64,000 nucleotides of DNA. Source: Mesorhizobium sp. CAU 1732 (GTDB lineage: Bacteria > Pseudomonadota > Alphaproteobacteria > Rhizobiales > Rhizobiaceae). Shown piece by piece: positions 16,816-25,533 of this stretch. The DNA is taken from positions 348,001 through 412,000 of the forward strand of contig NZ_JBDQQR010000002.1 of the NCBI RefSeq assembly GCF_039888675.1, given 5' to 3'. The stretch's first letter is position 1; every line of letters starts with the position of its first letter. Under the pieces are notes generated by a model. That model had not been told where the DNA came from, ran no database searches, and worked only from the letters and a program-made list of their open reading frames with translations. The translations under genes and the position numbers were made by a program.

Positions 16816-17923
16816 GGCGGAGGTCCTTGCGATAGAGATGGAGGCGATGCAGCGGACGCGCGCCGGCTTTCTCCGCCTGCCTGAGGCTCGCCTTGTTCAC
16901 ATCCGCGATCCATGTGCCGCCGACGGTCCTGTAGCCGGCTTTCTTCATCGCAGAGGCGACGTGCCAGAGCATCAGCGGATTGACGCCTTCGCCCTGATGC
17001 TCGGGCAGGACGCCCTGGAAGATGATCACCGCGCGGCGACGCGTCAGCCGGTATTTCAGATAGTGCCACGGGGTCGAAAGCCGCAGCCGCGCCCCGGTCG
17101 CCCGCACCAGCGGGTTCAGATCGGGTATGGCGATGATCGCGCCGATCGCCTCGCCCTTCCTTTCGAGGACCACCGAAATGCGCGGATCGATGATCGTCTT
17201 CATCTCGTTCGCCTGGAAGTCGAATTCCTCCTTCGTGACCGGCACGAACATCGGATTGTCGATGAAGGAGGCGTTGAGGATCGTCCGGGCATCCTCCATG
17301 CGCCGTTCCAGCGAACGGCGGTTGACGGGTGCAAAGGCATAGTCGCCGCTGGCGAGCAACGCCCGCTGCCTCGGGCCGAGAAGCATCTCGGGATCGGTCG
17401 TCGTCAGGTCGATCTCGATCGTGGTCATGGGAAATTCCGCGGTGTAGCCGGCTGTCTCGAGCAGCCGCTTCAGGTGCGGCGGGCTGTAGATCTGGTCGGT
17501 ATAGGGAGGATGCTCGTAGCCGTCGGTCAGCACACCCGCCTGCTGCATCGCCGTGAGGTTGAAATTGCCGGCGATCTCGCTGAAGCCGCGACTGCGCGCC
17601 CAATCTTCAGCGCTGGAAAGCAAGGCATTGGCCGCTTCCTGGTCGTCGGCACAGTCGAAATAGCCGAAGCAGGCGCGGCTCGTCCCATGAAGCTTGTTCG
17701 AGGCCGCATGGACATGGGCGGTTATTCTCCCGACCGGTCGGCCGTCGCGATGCGCCGTGAAGACGCTGATCTCGTCCCTGCTCGAAAACAGCGGGTTGGC
17801 GTCTGCCGAGAGGAAGCGTTGCAGATCGTTGCGCATCGGCGAGACGTAGAGCGTATCGGGACCATAAGCGACGAAGGGTGCCTCGAAGAACGCATCGAAA
17901 TCGCCTTTCCTAATGTCGATCAT
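16805..17923 (-). CDS. GNAT-like (YghO-type) protein, possible acyltransferase
   Basis: This 372-residue protein resembles the YghO-like group of large GNAT-fold proteins. The first module contains SVFTAHRDGRPVGRITAHVH followed by FGYFDCADDQEAANALLSSAEDWARSRG, with a likely substrate pocket GNFNLT. A second GNAT-like module at about 255-370 has AIGAIIAIPDLNP, then IFQGVLPEHQGEGVNPLMLWH, a degenerate acetyl-CoA-binding loop, and WIADVNKASLRQAEKAGARPLHRLHLYRK. The donor and acceptor are unknown. It overlaps the membrane-protein gene by 14 bases and the nitroreductase gene by 11, so all three must be made together. Confidence 0.72.
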   Translation of the reverse strand: MIDIRKGDFDAFFEAPFVAYGPDTLYVSPMRNDLQRFLSADANPLFSSRDEISVFTAHRDGRPVGRITAHVHAASNKLHGTSRACFGYFDCADDQEAANALLSSAEDWARSRGFSEIAGNFNLTAMQQAGVLTDGYEHPPYTDQIYSPPHLKRLLETAGYTAEFPMTTIEIDLTTTDPEMLLGPRQRALLASGDYAFAPVNRRSLERRMEDARTILNASFIDNPMFVPVTKEEFDFQANEMKTIIDPRISVVLERKGEAIGAIIAIPDLNPLVRATGARLRLSTPWHYLKYRLTRRRAVIIFQGVLPEHQGEGVNPLMLWHVASAMKKAGYRTVGGTWIADVNKASLRQAEKAGARPLHRLHLYRKDLRHAG

Positions 17924-19118
17924 GGCCTCTCTCCGAGATCAGCAGCGCCACGCGCTGGACCGCGCGCAGCTCGGTTTCCGCGCCGGGCGTGGCGGCGAGC
18001 GCGGGCATGTTCAGCGCCACCAGCGTCAAGGGTTCGCGCGAGACCAGCATCAGATGCGTTACCTCGTAACGCTCGAAGATCGCCTGAAGCTGCTCGATCC
18101 CCGGCTGTTTCGGCGTCTGCTTGCGTATCTCCCCGACATGGCGCACCGGATCGGCGGCGAAGACGGTTTCGAGTTCCGCCGTGTCGAATTCTGAGAGGTC
18201 GGAGGGCTCCAGCATCAGCGCGCCTTCCACCAGCATATGCTCGCGCAGACCGCTCAGGAACGCGGCGGCGTCGGTCTCGCTGCCATAGGCGATGTGGGTG
18301 AGCAGGCTGTCGCGACGCTCTTCCGCGCCGAGATTCATGGCGTCGATGAAGATCGCCGCGACCAGCGCGGCGCACAGGGCGAGCGCGACCGATTGCACCA
18401 TGCCGGCGAAATCCAGCCCCGCAATCGCGCCGATGCCGATGCCGCCGATGACGGCCGAAACGACCAGCACCGCGAACGCCTTCACCGTATCGCGGTGGCC
18501 GAGGCTGCTGCGGCCCGCGCCCACCACGAGCCAGCAGATGAAGAGGATGGCGATGCCCGCCATGCGAACCGGCAATTGCGATCCGTCGAAGCGGAAATCG
18601 GTGACGAGAAACGGCAGGATCAGAAGCAGCGACAGCGCGATCCGATCGGTCAGCCAGTTCTCGCGCGGGGACAGCGAGGCACGGTCGCGCGTCACCACCA
18701 TCCAGCCAGCGGCAAGGAAACCGGCAAACTGGAAGGCGAGCAGCCCATAGGAGCGAAATGGCTCCACCAGCGCGATCGGCAGGAAGGCCAGCACGGTAAA
18801 CAGTGCGGTTCCGGCCAGGAGCCCGTATTTGACGAGAGGCGGCGCGTGGCGGCGCAAAAGCCCCTCCGCGAGCACGACGGCCGCGAGCGGGATCAGCCCT
18901 GCCGAGATGTACATCACCGGCAGGAAGAGGGAGTTCTCCGTGATCCACCACAGGAGCCGCCCAGTCAGAAGCACGATCAGCACGATGAGGCCGAGCTGGA
19001 AGCGTCCCGTCAGAGCGTCAGCGGGGCCGGAACGGCGCAGCACGCCGAACAGAACCAGCAGCCCGACGATCGCCGCCAGCGTCACGAGGCTGTCCGCGAT
19101 GAGATGAGCCTGCGTCAT
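17910..19118 (-). CDS. Polytopic membrane protein with soluble C-terminal domain, function unknown
   Basis: This 402-residue protein is not one I recognise. Residues about 5-265 contain eight or nine hydrophobic segments, for example LVTLAAIVGLLVLFGVL, LGLIVLIVLLTG, YGLLAFQFAGFLAAGWMVV and FAVLVVSAVIGGIGIGAIAG. The remaining 135 residues are soluble and acidic, with LQAIFERYEVTHLMLVSREPLTLVALNMPAL. It would anchor or transport for the operon in the inner membrane. It starts 3 bases after the ThiF-like gene stop and overlaps the next gene by 14 bases. Confidence 0.75.
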   Translation of the reverse strand: MTQAHLIADSLVTLAAIVGLLVLFGVLRRSGPADALTGRFQLGLIVLIVLLTGRLLWWITENSLFLPVMYISAGLIPLAAVVLAEGLLRRHAPPLVKYGLLAGTALFTVLAFLPIALVEPFRSYGLLAFQFAGFLAAGWMVVTRDRASLSPRENWLTDRIALSLLLILPFLVTDFRFDGSQLPVRMAGIAILFICWLVVGAGRSSLGHRDTVKAFAVLVVSAVIGGIGIGAIAGLDFAGMVQSVALALCAALVAAIFIDAMNLGAEERRDSLLTHIAYGSETDAAAFLSGLREHMLVEGALMLEPSDLSEFDTAELETVFAADPVRHVGEIRKQTPKQPGIEQLQAIFERYEVTHLMLVSREPLTLVALNMPALAATPGAETELRAVQRVALLISERGHDRH

Positions 19119-19121
19119 CGC

Positions 19122-20006
19122 TCAGGCCGTCAGCTTCGTAAGGAAGCGCCGCACGACCGGGCGCAGCAGAGCGGCTGTCAGGACATTGCGGGGTCGCTCC
19201 ACGCGGCCGCGATACGGGTTGAAGAACCAGCCCCGTTCGTCCGTATCGGTTTTCTCGCCAAGCAACAGCGCGATCGTCTCATAGGCCATCAGCATGCCGG
19301 TCGTGATGACCATCGGCGCGAACGACATGCGGCTGCGCTTGCCAGCCGCGACCTCACCCGCGAGTTCGAGGTTCACATGATGACGCGAAGAGGAATGAAG
19401 GACCACATGCTCGGCCTCGCGGAGGAAAGCTTCCTTCCGCTGTGCGTCCGAAACGGCGTTCCACGCAGTGCCGATCGTGGGGTAGCCGAGGCGCTCCTCC
19501 GGCATCGGCCGGCCGGGCCGTGTGACATAGACCGACGGCAGCGGCGAAGCGTAGGCGTCGATCACCGGTTTTCCGAGCCGGCGCGCGGTGCGGTAGAGCA
19601 ACAGCGAGGCCGCGAGGTCGTCGGTGCCGTTCACCACCACGTCGCATTGCCCGACGATTACGTCGACATGGTCCGCCCACTGGTCCTTGTGGACCGTGAT
19701 ATCCAGCTCCGGATTGATGGTGAGGCACTGGTCGCGCGTCGCCTCGGCCTTGTGCTGCCCTACCGTATCCAGATTGGCGAAGACCTGCCGGTTGAGATTG
19801 GAGATCTCGAACGCGTCGAGATCGGCCAGCACCAGATGCCCGACGCCAGCGCGTGCAAGCGCCAGCACGCAGGCCCCGCCCATTCCGCCCGTGCCACAGA
19901 CGAAGACGCGCGCACCGCGCAGCCTCTCCTGCTGCTCGGCGGTGATGAAGCCGATGTTGCGCGTCGTGAACTCGGCATAGCTGAACGCCTGCTTCACCGC
20001 CCCCAT
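19122..20006 (-). CDS. ThiF/MoeB/E1-like adenylating enzyme without visible catalytic Cys or zinc knuckle
   Basis: This is a 294-residue E1-superfamily protein. The ATP-binding loop CGTGGMGG is at 37-44 and the acidic/arginine motif DLDAFEISNLNRQ at 62-74 includes D62, D64, N70, R73 and Q74. Lys86 and the pair Asp129-Asp130 (NGTDD) follow. These are the adenylation residues of ThiF, MoeB and MccB. The four cysteines all lie at or before residue 121, so neither the downstream thioester cysteine nor the CxxC zinc pairs of many E1 relatives are present. It probably adenylates a carboxylate, perhaps a peptide or carrier-protein C-terminus, but no ubiquitin-like partner is encoded nearby. ATG at 20006 was chosen for its GGGGAGGG site; an ATG at 20024 lacks one. 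Confidence 0.83.
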   Translation of the reverse strand: MGAVKQAFSYAEFTTRNIGFITAEQQERLRGARVFVCGTGGMGGACVLALARAGVGHLVLADLDAFEISNLNRQVFANLDTVGQHKAEATRDQCLTINPELDITVHKDQWADHVDVIVGQCDVVVNGTDDLAASLLLYRTARRLGKPVIDAYASPLPSVYVTRPGRPMPEERLGYPTIGTAWNAVSDAQRKEAFLREAEHVVLHSSSRHHVNLELAGEVAAGKRSRMSFAPMVITTGMLMAYETIALLLGEKTDTDERGWFFNPYRGRVERPRNVLTAALLRPVVRRFLTKLTA

Positions 20007-20944
20007 GGTCGCAGCCCTCCCCATTGCCGGCTGGAATCCAGCCAGTAGATCAGCGGCAGAATCAGGCCCTGAAGACCGATCAGCCCCGCCGACAAAAGCA
20101 GATGGCGCAGGGATTCGCGCGGTACCGATTCCGTCAGATATTTGCGCGCCGCGTTGAGATCCATCTGCCCAAGCTGGAGCAGGTCGTCGCCCCGCTCGTA
20201 ATCGAGCATGTCGCGGCAGAACGCGTTGTAGCTTTCGTCGCGATGCCCGGCCGCTTCCTCGAAACTCTTCTTCAGCCCGTCCGAGCCGCCCGTATAGGCG
20301 TTGGTGATGACGAAGCGATCTTCCTCGAAGCCGGCATCCTCTCCGACGCCGAAGACGTGGCGGTGGCCGCGCATGATCTGCCGCGCCAGCAGCACATGGG
20401 CGAAGCTGCGCCGATCCTGCGCCTGCGGCGCGGGATAGACGTTGGAGAAATTCTGCGTGACGAGGCCGATGACGGCCGGCACTTGCGTGACGTTCGATAT
20501 CCAGAAAGGCCGAAGCTGGTTGCGGATGAAGATGAGTAAGCAGGTCAGGCCGTAGAGAACCCAGGAAAGCCCCTGGCTGCGCTGTCCCGGATCGACCATG
20601 ACCAGCCCAAGATGCACCACCTCCTGCGGCCTGCCGTTAAGCGAGAGGTTCATCACCGCGAGCGCGTTGAACGCGATCGGAACCTGCTCCTTGCGGCTGT
20701 AGACGATCGTGACGATGCTGTCCTTCAGCCGCGAGCGGTCGGCCGAGAAGATGCCGTAGGTCAGGTCCTCGCCCGACAGGCTGGCCGAGGCGACGCGCTT
20801 CAGGTCCTCCCTCAGCGCCTCGATGTCGCGATCCTCCATCCATATGCCCGGCCGCTCGACGATGCGCGTCTCGATACCCTTGCCGACGCGCATCCTGACG
20901 TCGAGATGGTCCTGGGTCAGCGATTTCAGCCAGACGCCGAGCAT
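19994..20944 (-). CDS. GNAT-like protein with C-terminal membrane anchor
   Basis: This 316-residue protein is of uncertain family. The region 88-135 resembles a GNAT core: a strand (PIAFNALAVMNLSL), then VHLGLVMVDPGQRSQGLSWVLYG, where VDPGQRSQGLS looks like the acetyl-CoA pyrophosphate loop. A single strongly hydrophobic segment near 281-302 (LLSAGLIGLQGLILPLIYWL) suggests tail anchoring to the membrane. It could be an N-acyl- or N-acetyltransferase. It starts 4 bases after the P450 stop and overlaps the ThiF-like gene by 13 bases. I do not recognise a characterised homologue. Confidence 0.68.
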   Translation of the reverse strand: MLGVWLKSLTQDHLDVRMRVGKGIETRIVERPGIWMEDRDIEALREDLKRVASASLSGEDLTYGIFSADRSRLKDSIVTIVYSRKEQVPIAFNALAVMNLSLNGRPQEVVHLGLVMVDPGQRSQGLSWVLYGLTCLLIFIRNQLRPFWISNVTQVPAVIGLVTQNFSNVYPAPQAQDRRSFAHVLLARQIMRGHRHVFGVGEDAGFEEDRFVITNAYTGGSDGLKKSFEEAAGHRDESYNAFCRDMLDYERGDDLLQLGQMDLNAARKYLTESVPRESLRHLLLSAGLIGLQGLILPLIYWLDSSRQWGGLRPWGR

Positions 20945-20948
20945 GTGC

Positions 20949-22313
20949 TCACCTCCGTGCCGGCTCGACGAAGAGCGGCATGCCGCCTTTCGGCCGCAGC
21001 GTGATGGAGAATTGCGGATAGATACGGTGCGCGGGATCGGGCGTGAAGCGCACGCGCCGTATCAGCGTCGCCAGCAGGATCGCCGCCTCCATCTGCGCCA
21101 GCTTCATGCCGATGCAGATGCGCCCGCCGCCGCCGAACGGCATATAGGCGAACCGGTGCCGCCCTTTCGCATTTTCTTCACGGAAGCGATCAGGATCGAA
21201 AAGGCCAGGGTCGGACCAGTGCTTGCGATGCCGGTGCAACACATAGACCGCCACCGTCACGTGATCGTCCTCGTCGATATCCATGTCACCCAGCCTCGTA
21301 TCCACGACTGCCGTCCGGCCCACTGCAGCCGCCGGGGGATAGAGCCGCATCGTTTCCTGCACGACGCGGTTGGTGAGATCGAGCTTCTCGGCATGCACCG
21401 CCGTCACGGGGCCCTCGCCGCAGATGTCGTGTGCCTCGCGGGCGAGCGCTTCCTGGAGGTCGGGCCGGTGCGCCAGGATCGACAGCGCCCAGGTGACGGC
21501 CAGAGCCGTCGTCTCGTGGCCGGCGCCGATGAAGGTGAGGATGTTGTCGATCACCTCCTCCGTCGATAGCGCTTCGCCGGTTTCGGGATCGCGCGCGAGC
21601 GTCAGCAGGGCAGCAAGGTCGGGCCGGTCCTCGCCCAGTTCGCGCGGCGCGTCGATGACGTCGCGCGCGGCCTGCCGAAGCCTGCCGATCGCGGTGCGGC
21701 CGCGATGGCGGGTCCGCGGAAACCATTCGGGAAACCCGAAATAGTCGAAGAGATCGAGATTGCCGTGCGTCTCGAAATAGGTGGTGATGTCGCGCGAGAT
21801 CGCATCGCGGTCGTAGATGTCGCCCGGATCGCCGAACAGCGCCTCCACGATGATGTCGAGCGTGCCGGCCACCAGCTCGTGCAGGATGTCGATGCGCGAA
21901 CCCGGTTCGAGCGCTGCGAGCCTTGCGGCCGTCTCCTCGCCGATCGCCGCCATCGAGGGGGCGAGCGCGGCGATCTTCTCGTGGCGGAAGACCGGCGCGG
22001 CGGCCCGGCGCTGCGCGCGCCAGCTCTCGCCTTCGGCCGTCAGCAGCCCGTTGCCCATGGCGGGCTTCAAAAGCCGATTCACGAAGCGTGACTTGATGTA
22101 GGAGCCGGCATCGTCGAGCAGCACCGTCTTGGCCAATTCCGGGTCGGTGACGGTGATGAATTTCTGTCCCGGCAGCCGCATGACGCTGAGCTGGCTGTCG
22201 AACATGTCGTCCGACCAGAGCTCGAGCGGATTGCGCACCACGGCCGCAAGCCCGCGAAGCGTACCGAGCGGTCGTGAGGGCGGTGGAACGGTTGGGGGAT
22301 AAAGAGCGATCAA
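20949..22313 (-). CDS. Cytochrome P450
   Basis: This is a soluble-type bacterial P450 of about 454 residues. The I-helix oxygen-activation motif FIGAGHETTALAV, the K-helix ETMR and the haem-binding loop FGGGGRICIG with ligand Cys400 are all present. An unusually glutamine- and arginine-rich I-helix region is absent, so it should be catalytically normal. No ATG fits the expected length. TTG at 22313 (TTG ATC GCT CTT) gives a normal proline-rich N-terminus (YPPTVPPPSRPLG), whereas the longer frame to 22622 is arginine-rich and overlaps the sortase gene antisense-like. It heads the six-gene operon. The substrate is unknown; no ferredoxin gene is adjacent. Confidence 0.88.
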   Translation of the reverse strand: MIALYPPTVPPPSRPLGTLRGLAAVVRNPLELWSDDMFDSQLSVMRLPGQKFITVTDPELAKTVLLDDAGSYIKSRFVNRLLKPAMGNGLLTAEGESWRAQRRAAAPVFRHEKIAALAPSMAAIGEETAARLAALEPGSRIDILHELVAGTLDIIVEALFGDPGDIYDRDAISRDITTYFETHGNLDLFDYFGFPEWFPRTRHRGRTAIGRLRQAARDVIDAPRELGEDRPDLAALLTLARDPETGEALSTEEVIDNILTFIGAGHETTALAVTWALSILAHRPDLQEALAREAHDICGEGPVTAVHAEKLDLTNRVVQETMRLYPPAAAVGRTAVVDTRLGDMDIDEDDHVTVAVYVLHRHRKHWSDPGLFDPDRFREENAKGRHRFAYMPFGGGGRICIGMKLAQMEAAILLATLIRRVRFTPDPAHRIYPQFSITLRPKGGMPLFVEPARR

Positions 22314-22332
22314 GCTGCCTTGCGCGTTATGG

Positions 22333-22348
22333 TGTTCGGTGCCGAACA
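22333..22348. promoter_or_regulatory. Inverted repeat upstream of the P450 operon
   Basis: TGTTCGG and CCGAACA pair perfectly around TG, 20 bases upstream of the proposed TTG start of the P450 gene, in the 118-base gap after the sortase gene. Position and symmetry suit an operator for the six-gene operon. A weak leader hairpin is the alternative. Confidence 0.45.
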
Positions 22349-22431
22349 ATGGACCTACACTATCCCGGCTTCGTCTGCACGGTGCAACCTTACGTCGCAA
22401 TCTCAAAAGGCCGGCCGTTCCATGGGGAGCG

Positions 22432-23091
22432 TCATCGCGCATCTGCCGCCTGCATGAGTTGCGCGTGGACGAGAAAGCGCAATGGGCCGGGCTGCATCGC
22501 GCCGAACGGCCAGCACGTGGCAAGCACGAGGGAACGGCCGGACGCGTAGGGATCGATCCCCGATACGTCCCAGCGCACCACCGACGTGCTGGAAACACGA
22601 TAGGAAAAGACCCGTCCGTCATCGCGCGTCACACGGATTTCGTCGCCCTCCACCACGTTGGCGAGGAATGCGAAATGGGTATCGCGGTGCGCGGCATAGA
22701 CCGCCGTTCCCGCCTCTCCCGCCGCCGGCGTGCCATCGAGGTGGCCGGGGCCGAACGCCAGCGCCTCGCCGCTCGCGCCCTTCAGAACGATCGCGCTCTC
22801 GCCAAGACGCACGGCTTCGATGCGCGCCACGGGCCAGGTGTCGGCCCATGACCATGGCTTCACCGGCTCACCCGTGGCGAGAGTGCTTGCGAAGGCCTGC
22901 TCCAGAAGATGCTGCGCGAGGAGCGCCTTCGCGTGGATCCATCCACCCTGGCCGAGGAGGACGAGCCCCACGGCCAGGAGAAGCGAAGCTGACAGCATGG
23001 CCAGCCTGCTTCGCGCGGCCGGGCTGCGCGACGGGCTTGCGGAAATGTCCGCTTCCCGCGCGCAGGCACATGGAGCCCCGAGAACCGCCAT
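22432..23091 (-). CDS. Gram-negative (marine proteobacterial-type) sortase
   Basis: This 219-residue sortase is a cysteine transpeptidase that would act at the outer face of the inner membrane. A single membrane segment lies near 30-48. The catalytic triad is visible as His135 (YAAHRDTHF), Cys193 (LVLATCWPFG) and Arg205 (GPLRFLVHA). Its start overlaps the stop of the LPxTA-tailed gene by one base (TGATG). That is the known single-sortase/single-substrate pairing of proteobacteria. The N-terminal 25 residues are polar and contain CAC, so a slightly later start is possible. Confidence 0.92.
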   Translation of the reverse strand: MAVLGAPCACAREADISASPSRSPAARSRLAMLSASLLLAVGLVLLGQGGWIHAKALLAQHLLEQAFASTLATGEPVKPWSWADTWPVARIEAVRLGESAIVLKGASGEALAFGPGHLDGTPAAGEAGTAVYAAHRDTHFAFLANVVEGDEIRVTRDDGRVFSYRVSSTSVVRWDVSGIDPYASGRSLVLATCWPFGAMQPGPLRFLVHAQLMQAADAR

Positions 23092-25340
23092 CAGCGCCGC
23101 GCCCCAAGCCTGCCGCGCGACGACAGGACGATCATGCCCGCGAAGAGGATCGTTATCCCGAGCAGCATCTTCAACTGCGCGGCGGTGGCCGTCTGCGGCA
23201 GGGACACGCCGGGCTGCGGCACTCTTGCCGCGTCGGAAGCGAGCATCCGGGTGTCGCCTTCGTCCGTCCTATCGCGCAGGTGGGCACGGTGCTTCGCGGC
23301 TTCGCCGAAGACCTTGTCGAAGTCCCAGCCCGCAGGCAGGTTCAACGGCAGGTCCGACCTCTTGAGGGACACGCCTTGCGGACGGCTGGGCGTCGCGTCC
23401 ACCGCGACGAGGCTGGTCAGGCGGGTGACAAGGCCATGCTCCAGCGCCAGGTCGAGGATGCGCCCGTCCGCCTCCGATGACGTGATCTCGCCAACCGCGC
23501 TTGCCACTTCCGCGTCGGTGATCCTGCGGTTTGCCCAAGACTTCGAGATGCCTTCGCCTTTCGCCGCATTTTCGAGAGGCAACGTCACTGTCCAGGGCCG
23601 GTCGCCTATCATGCCGTCGAGCGTCAGCATGCCGGAAAGCGAGCCAAGCCTCGCTGCCAGAACGACGGGCTCGCCCCGATAGAGATCCGGCAGCATAGAG
23701 GGCGTGACGTCGGCCTGGGTGTCGGAGAAGGATGCGCGCAGATTCGTGACGACGGGGCTTTCCAGTCTGTCGAAGAGGATGCGCATGCGCGCCTCGACCT
23801 GCTCCTCCGAGCCGATATGGGTGACGGTGCCGCGCCCCAGTTCCGCCGCGCGGCTCATGAGGTGGCTGTTCGGCGCGGAGCCGATGCCGACCATGAAGAT
23901 GCGCGAGCGTCCGAGCCGTGCTCCGATCGTGTCGAACAACTGCCGCTCATTGCCGATCGCGCCATCGGTCAGGAATACGATTTGGCGGACATGGCCGGTC
24001 TCGTCGGCCCGGGGATCGGCAAGCGCCGCCTCCAGCGGAGCCAGCATCTCGGTTCCGCCATCGGCGTCGAGCCAGCGCACGAAGCGTCGCGCCGCCGCTA
24101 CATTTTGCTGGTCGGCATCCACCGTGGCAGGGTGGAGCATCTCCATCGAATGGTCGAAGCGGATGATGTTGAAGCGGTCGGCCGGCTTCAATCGCCCGAG
24201 AGCGTAGTCGAGGCTCGCCTTGGCCTGCTCAATCGACGTGCCGGCCATCGAGCCTGACGTGTCGATAACGAAGACGATCTCGCGCGGCCGCTCAAGGACC
24301 GTCTCGTCGAGCAAGGGCGGAGTGACGTGGGCGAGAACGTAGTCGTGCCCGCCGACCGTCTCGCGGAAGAGGCCGACATCCGGCGCGTCGCCTTTCGCGG
24401 CCTGCCATGTCAGTTCGAAATCGCGGTCGGCCGGAACCGGTCCATCGAGCCTGATCGTGCGCGCCGCTTCGTCGAGTTCGTCGATCGTGACCGCGTGATG
24501 CGCGCTTTCCACCGTGCCGAGCGGGAAACCCGCCTGAAGATGGACGGCGATCGTTACCGGATTGACGGGGTCCGCCGCGCGTGGATCGAGTACAGGCGGG
24601 CTGATGCGGTCGCGATCGGGCACTGGATCGGTCACGGCGTTGCCCCAACCGGCCCCGGCCTCGAAATCGGCCGTCTGGGTCACCGGGGCAGGATTGTAGC
24701 GCGGCGCGACGACGAGCGGGATGCGCAGCGAGAACGCGTCGTTTGAGCGATGCACCGGCTGCTGATACTCGATCTGCACGATCACGCTTTCACCCGGACC
24801 GATATTCGCGACAGCGTTGGTGAAGATGTTCGGCCGCTCCTGCTCGGTCAGGGCTGCCTTTTGGCCTCGCGCCCTGGCTTCCTCGTAGATCGCGCGTGCC
24901 TCCTGCCGTTCCTTGATCTCGCCGACGATGACGCGATCGCCGACGATCATCTTCAACCCGTACACCGCGCCGTCTTCCGGCAACGGGTAGACGTAGATGG
25001 CCTCGACCCAGCCATCGGTCGGGTTGTGGAACATCTGGGTGACGCGGGCGCGGGCGGTCGGCCCGCTGACGATGACGTCGATATCCGTTCCAAGGCGTGG
25101 TGCCTCGACATGGCGCCCGGCTTCCCCGGTGCGCAGGAGGAGCGCCCCCGACCTCATCTCGCCGGGCGTGACGAACCCCGCCTGCTGGCCTTGTGCCTGC
25201 GCTGCCTGGCGCGGCAGCATCAGCGTCATGCAAGCCGCGAGCACCAGAACCGTGACATGAAGCAGAATGCCGATACGCCGGCGCAAATCCGGCGAAGCCG
25301 CTACGAAACGGGCAAGGGTGGTCGGTGGAATTGGGTACAT
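23091..25340 (-). CDS. Sortase-target protein with VIT and von Willebrand factor A domains
   Basis: This exported 749-residue protein is the substrate of the adjacent sortase. It has an N-terminal signal/membrane segment (about 22-47, ending AAQAQ). A VIT domain at about 58-195 contains FHNPTDGWVEAIYVYPLPEDGAVYGLKM and EARAIYEEARARGQKAAL. A vWA domain at about 350-530 has an intact metal-binding MIDAS start DTSGS (360-364). The C-terminus is a sorting signal: LPQTA at 714-718, a hydrophobic stretch at 724-740 and a basic tail RGRLGARR. The start at MYPIPPTT was preferred to the longer frame because the upstream residues look non-coding. It probably becomes anchored or displayed at the envelope. 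Confidence 0.92.
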   Translation of the reverse strand: MYPIPPTTLARFVAASPDLRRRIGILLHVTVLVLAACMTLMLPRQAAQAQGQQAGFVTPGEMRSGALLLRTGEAGRHVEAPRLGTDIDVIVSGPTARARVTQMFHNPTDGWVEAIYVYPLPEDGAVYGLKMIVGDRVIVGEIKERQEARAIYEEARARGQKAALTEQERPNIFTNAVANIGPGESVIVQIEYQQPVHRSNDAFSLRIPLVVAPRYNPAPVTQTADFEAGAGWGNAVTDPVPDRDRISPPVLDPRAADPVNPVTIAVHLQAGFPLGTVESAHHAVTIDELDEAARTIRLDGPVPADRDFELTWQAAKGDAPDVGLFRETVGGHDYVLAHVTPPLLDETVLERPREIVFVIDTSGSMAGTSIEQAKASLDYALGRLKPADRFNIIRFDHSMEMLHPATVDADQQNVAAARRFVRWLDADGGTEMLAPLEAALADPRADETGHVRQIVFLTDGAIGNERQLFDTIGARLGRSRIFMVGIGSAPNSHLMSRAAELGRGTVTHIGSEEQVEARMRILFDRLESPVVTNLRASFSDTQADVTPSMLPDLYRGEPVVLAARLGSLSGMLTLDGMIGDRPWTVTLPLENAAKGEGISKSWANRRITDAEVASAVGEITSSEADGRILDLALEHGLVTRLTSLVAVDATPSRPQGVSLKRSDLPLNLPAGWDFDKVFGEAAKHRAHLRDRTDEGDTRMLASDAARVPQPGVSLPQTATAAQLKMLLGITILFAGMIVLSSRGRLGARR

Positions 25341-25533
25341 CGAGAGTTCGCTCCTAATGATCGAGAAACTGCTTTTCTGATCGGCCGGCCGGAGCGCGCG
25401 GGCCAGCGTAAGGTTCCGCAATGTTCCGGTGCGGATGTCATCGCGCGTCTTGTCGAATGCAGGGGTGTGTGGATATGTGAAGGAATGTACGCACTTCCGG
25501 CATGTCATCAGTCCGGGAACGGGGGACATACGC

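Noticed and set aside
16334..18301. 655-codon plus-strand frame opposite the nitroreductase, GNAT-like and membrane genes
   Set aside because: The minus-strand genes overlap as a coupled operon with good motifs; this frame is arginine-rich noise.
20949..22622. Longer P450 frame starting at 22622
   Set aside because: The extra 103 residues are arginine- and serine-rich, overlap the sortase 3' end and are not P450-like.
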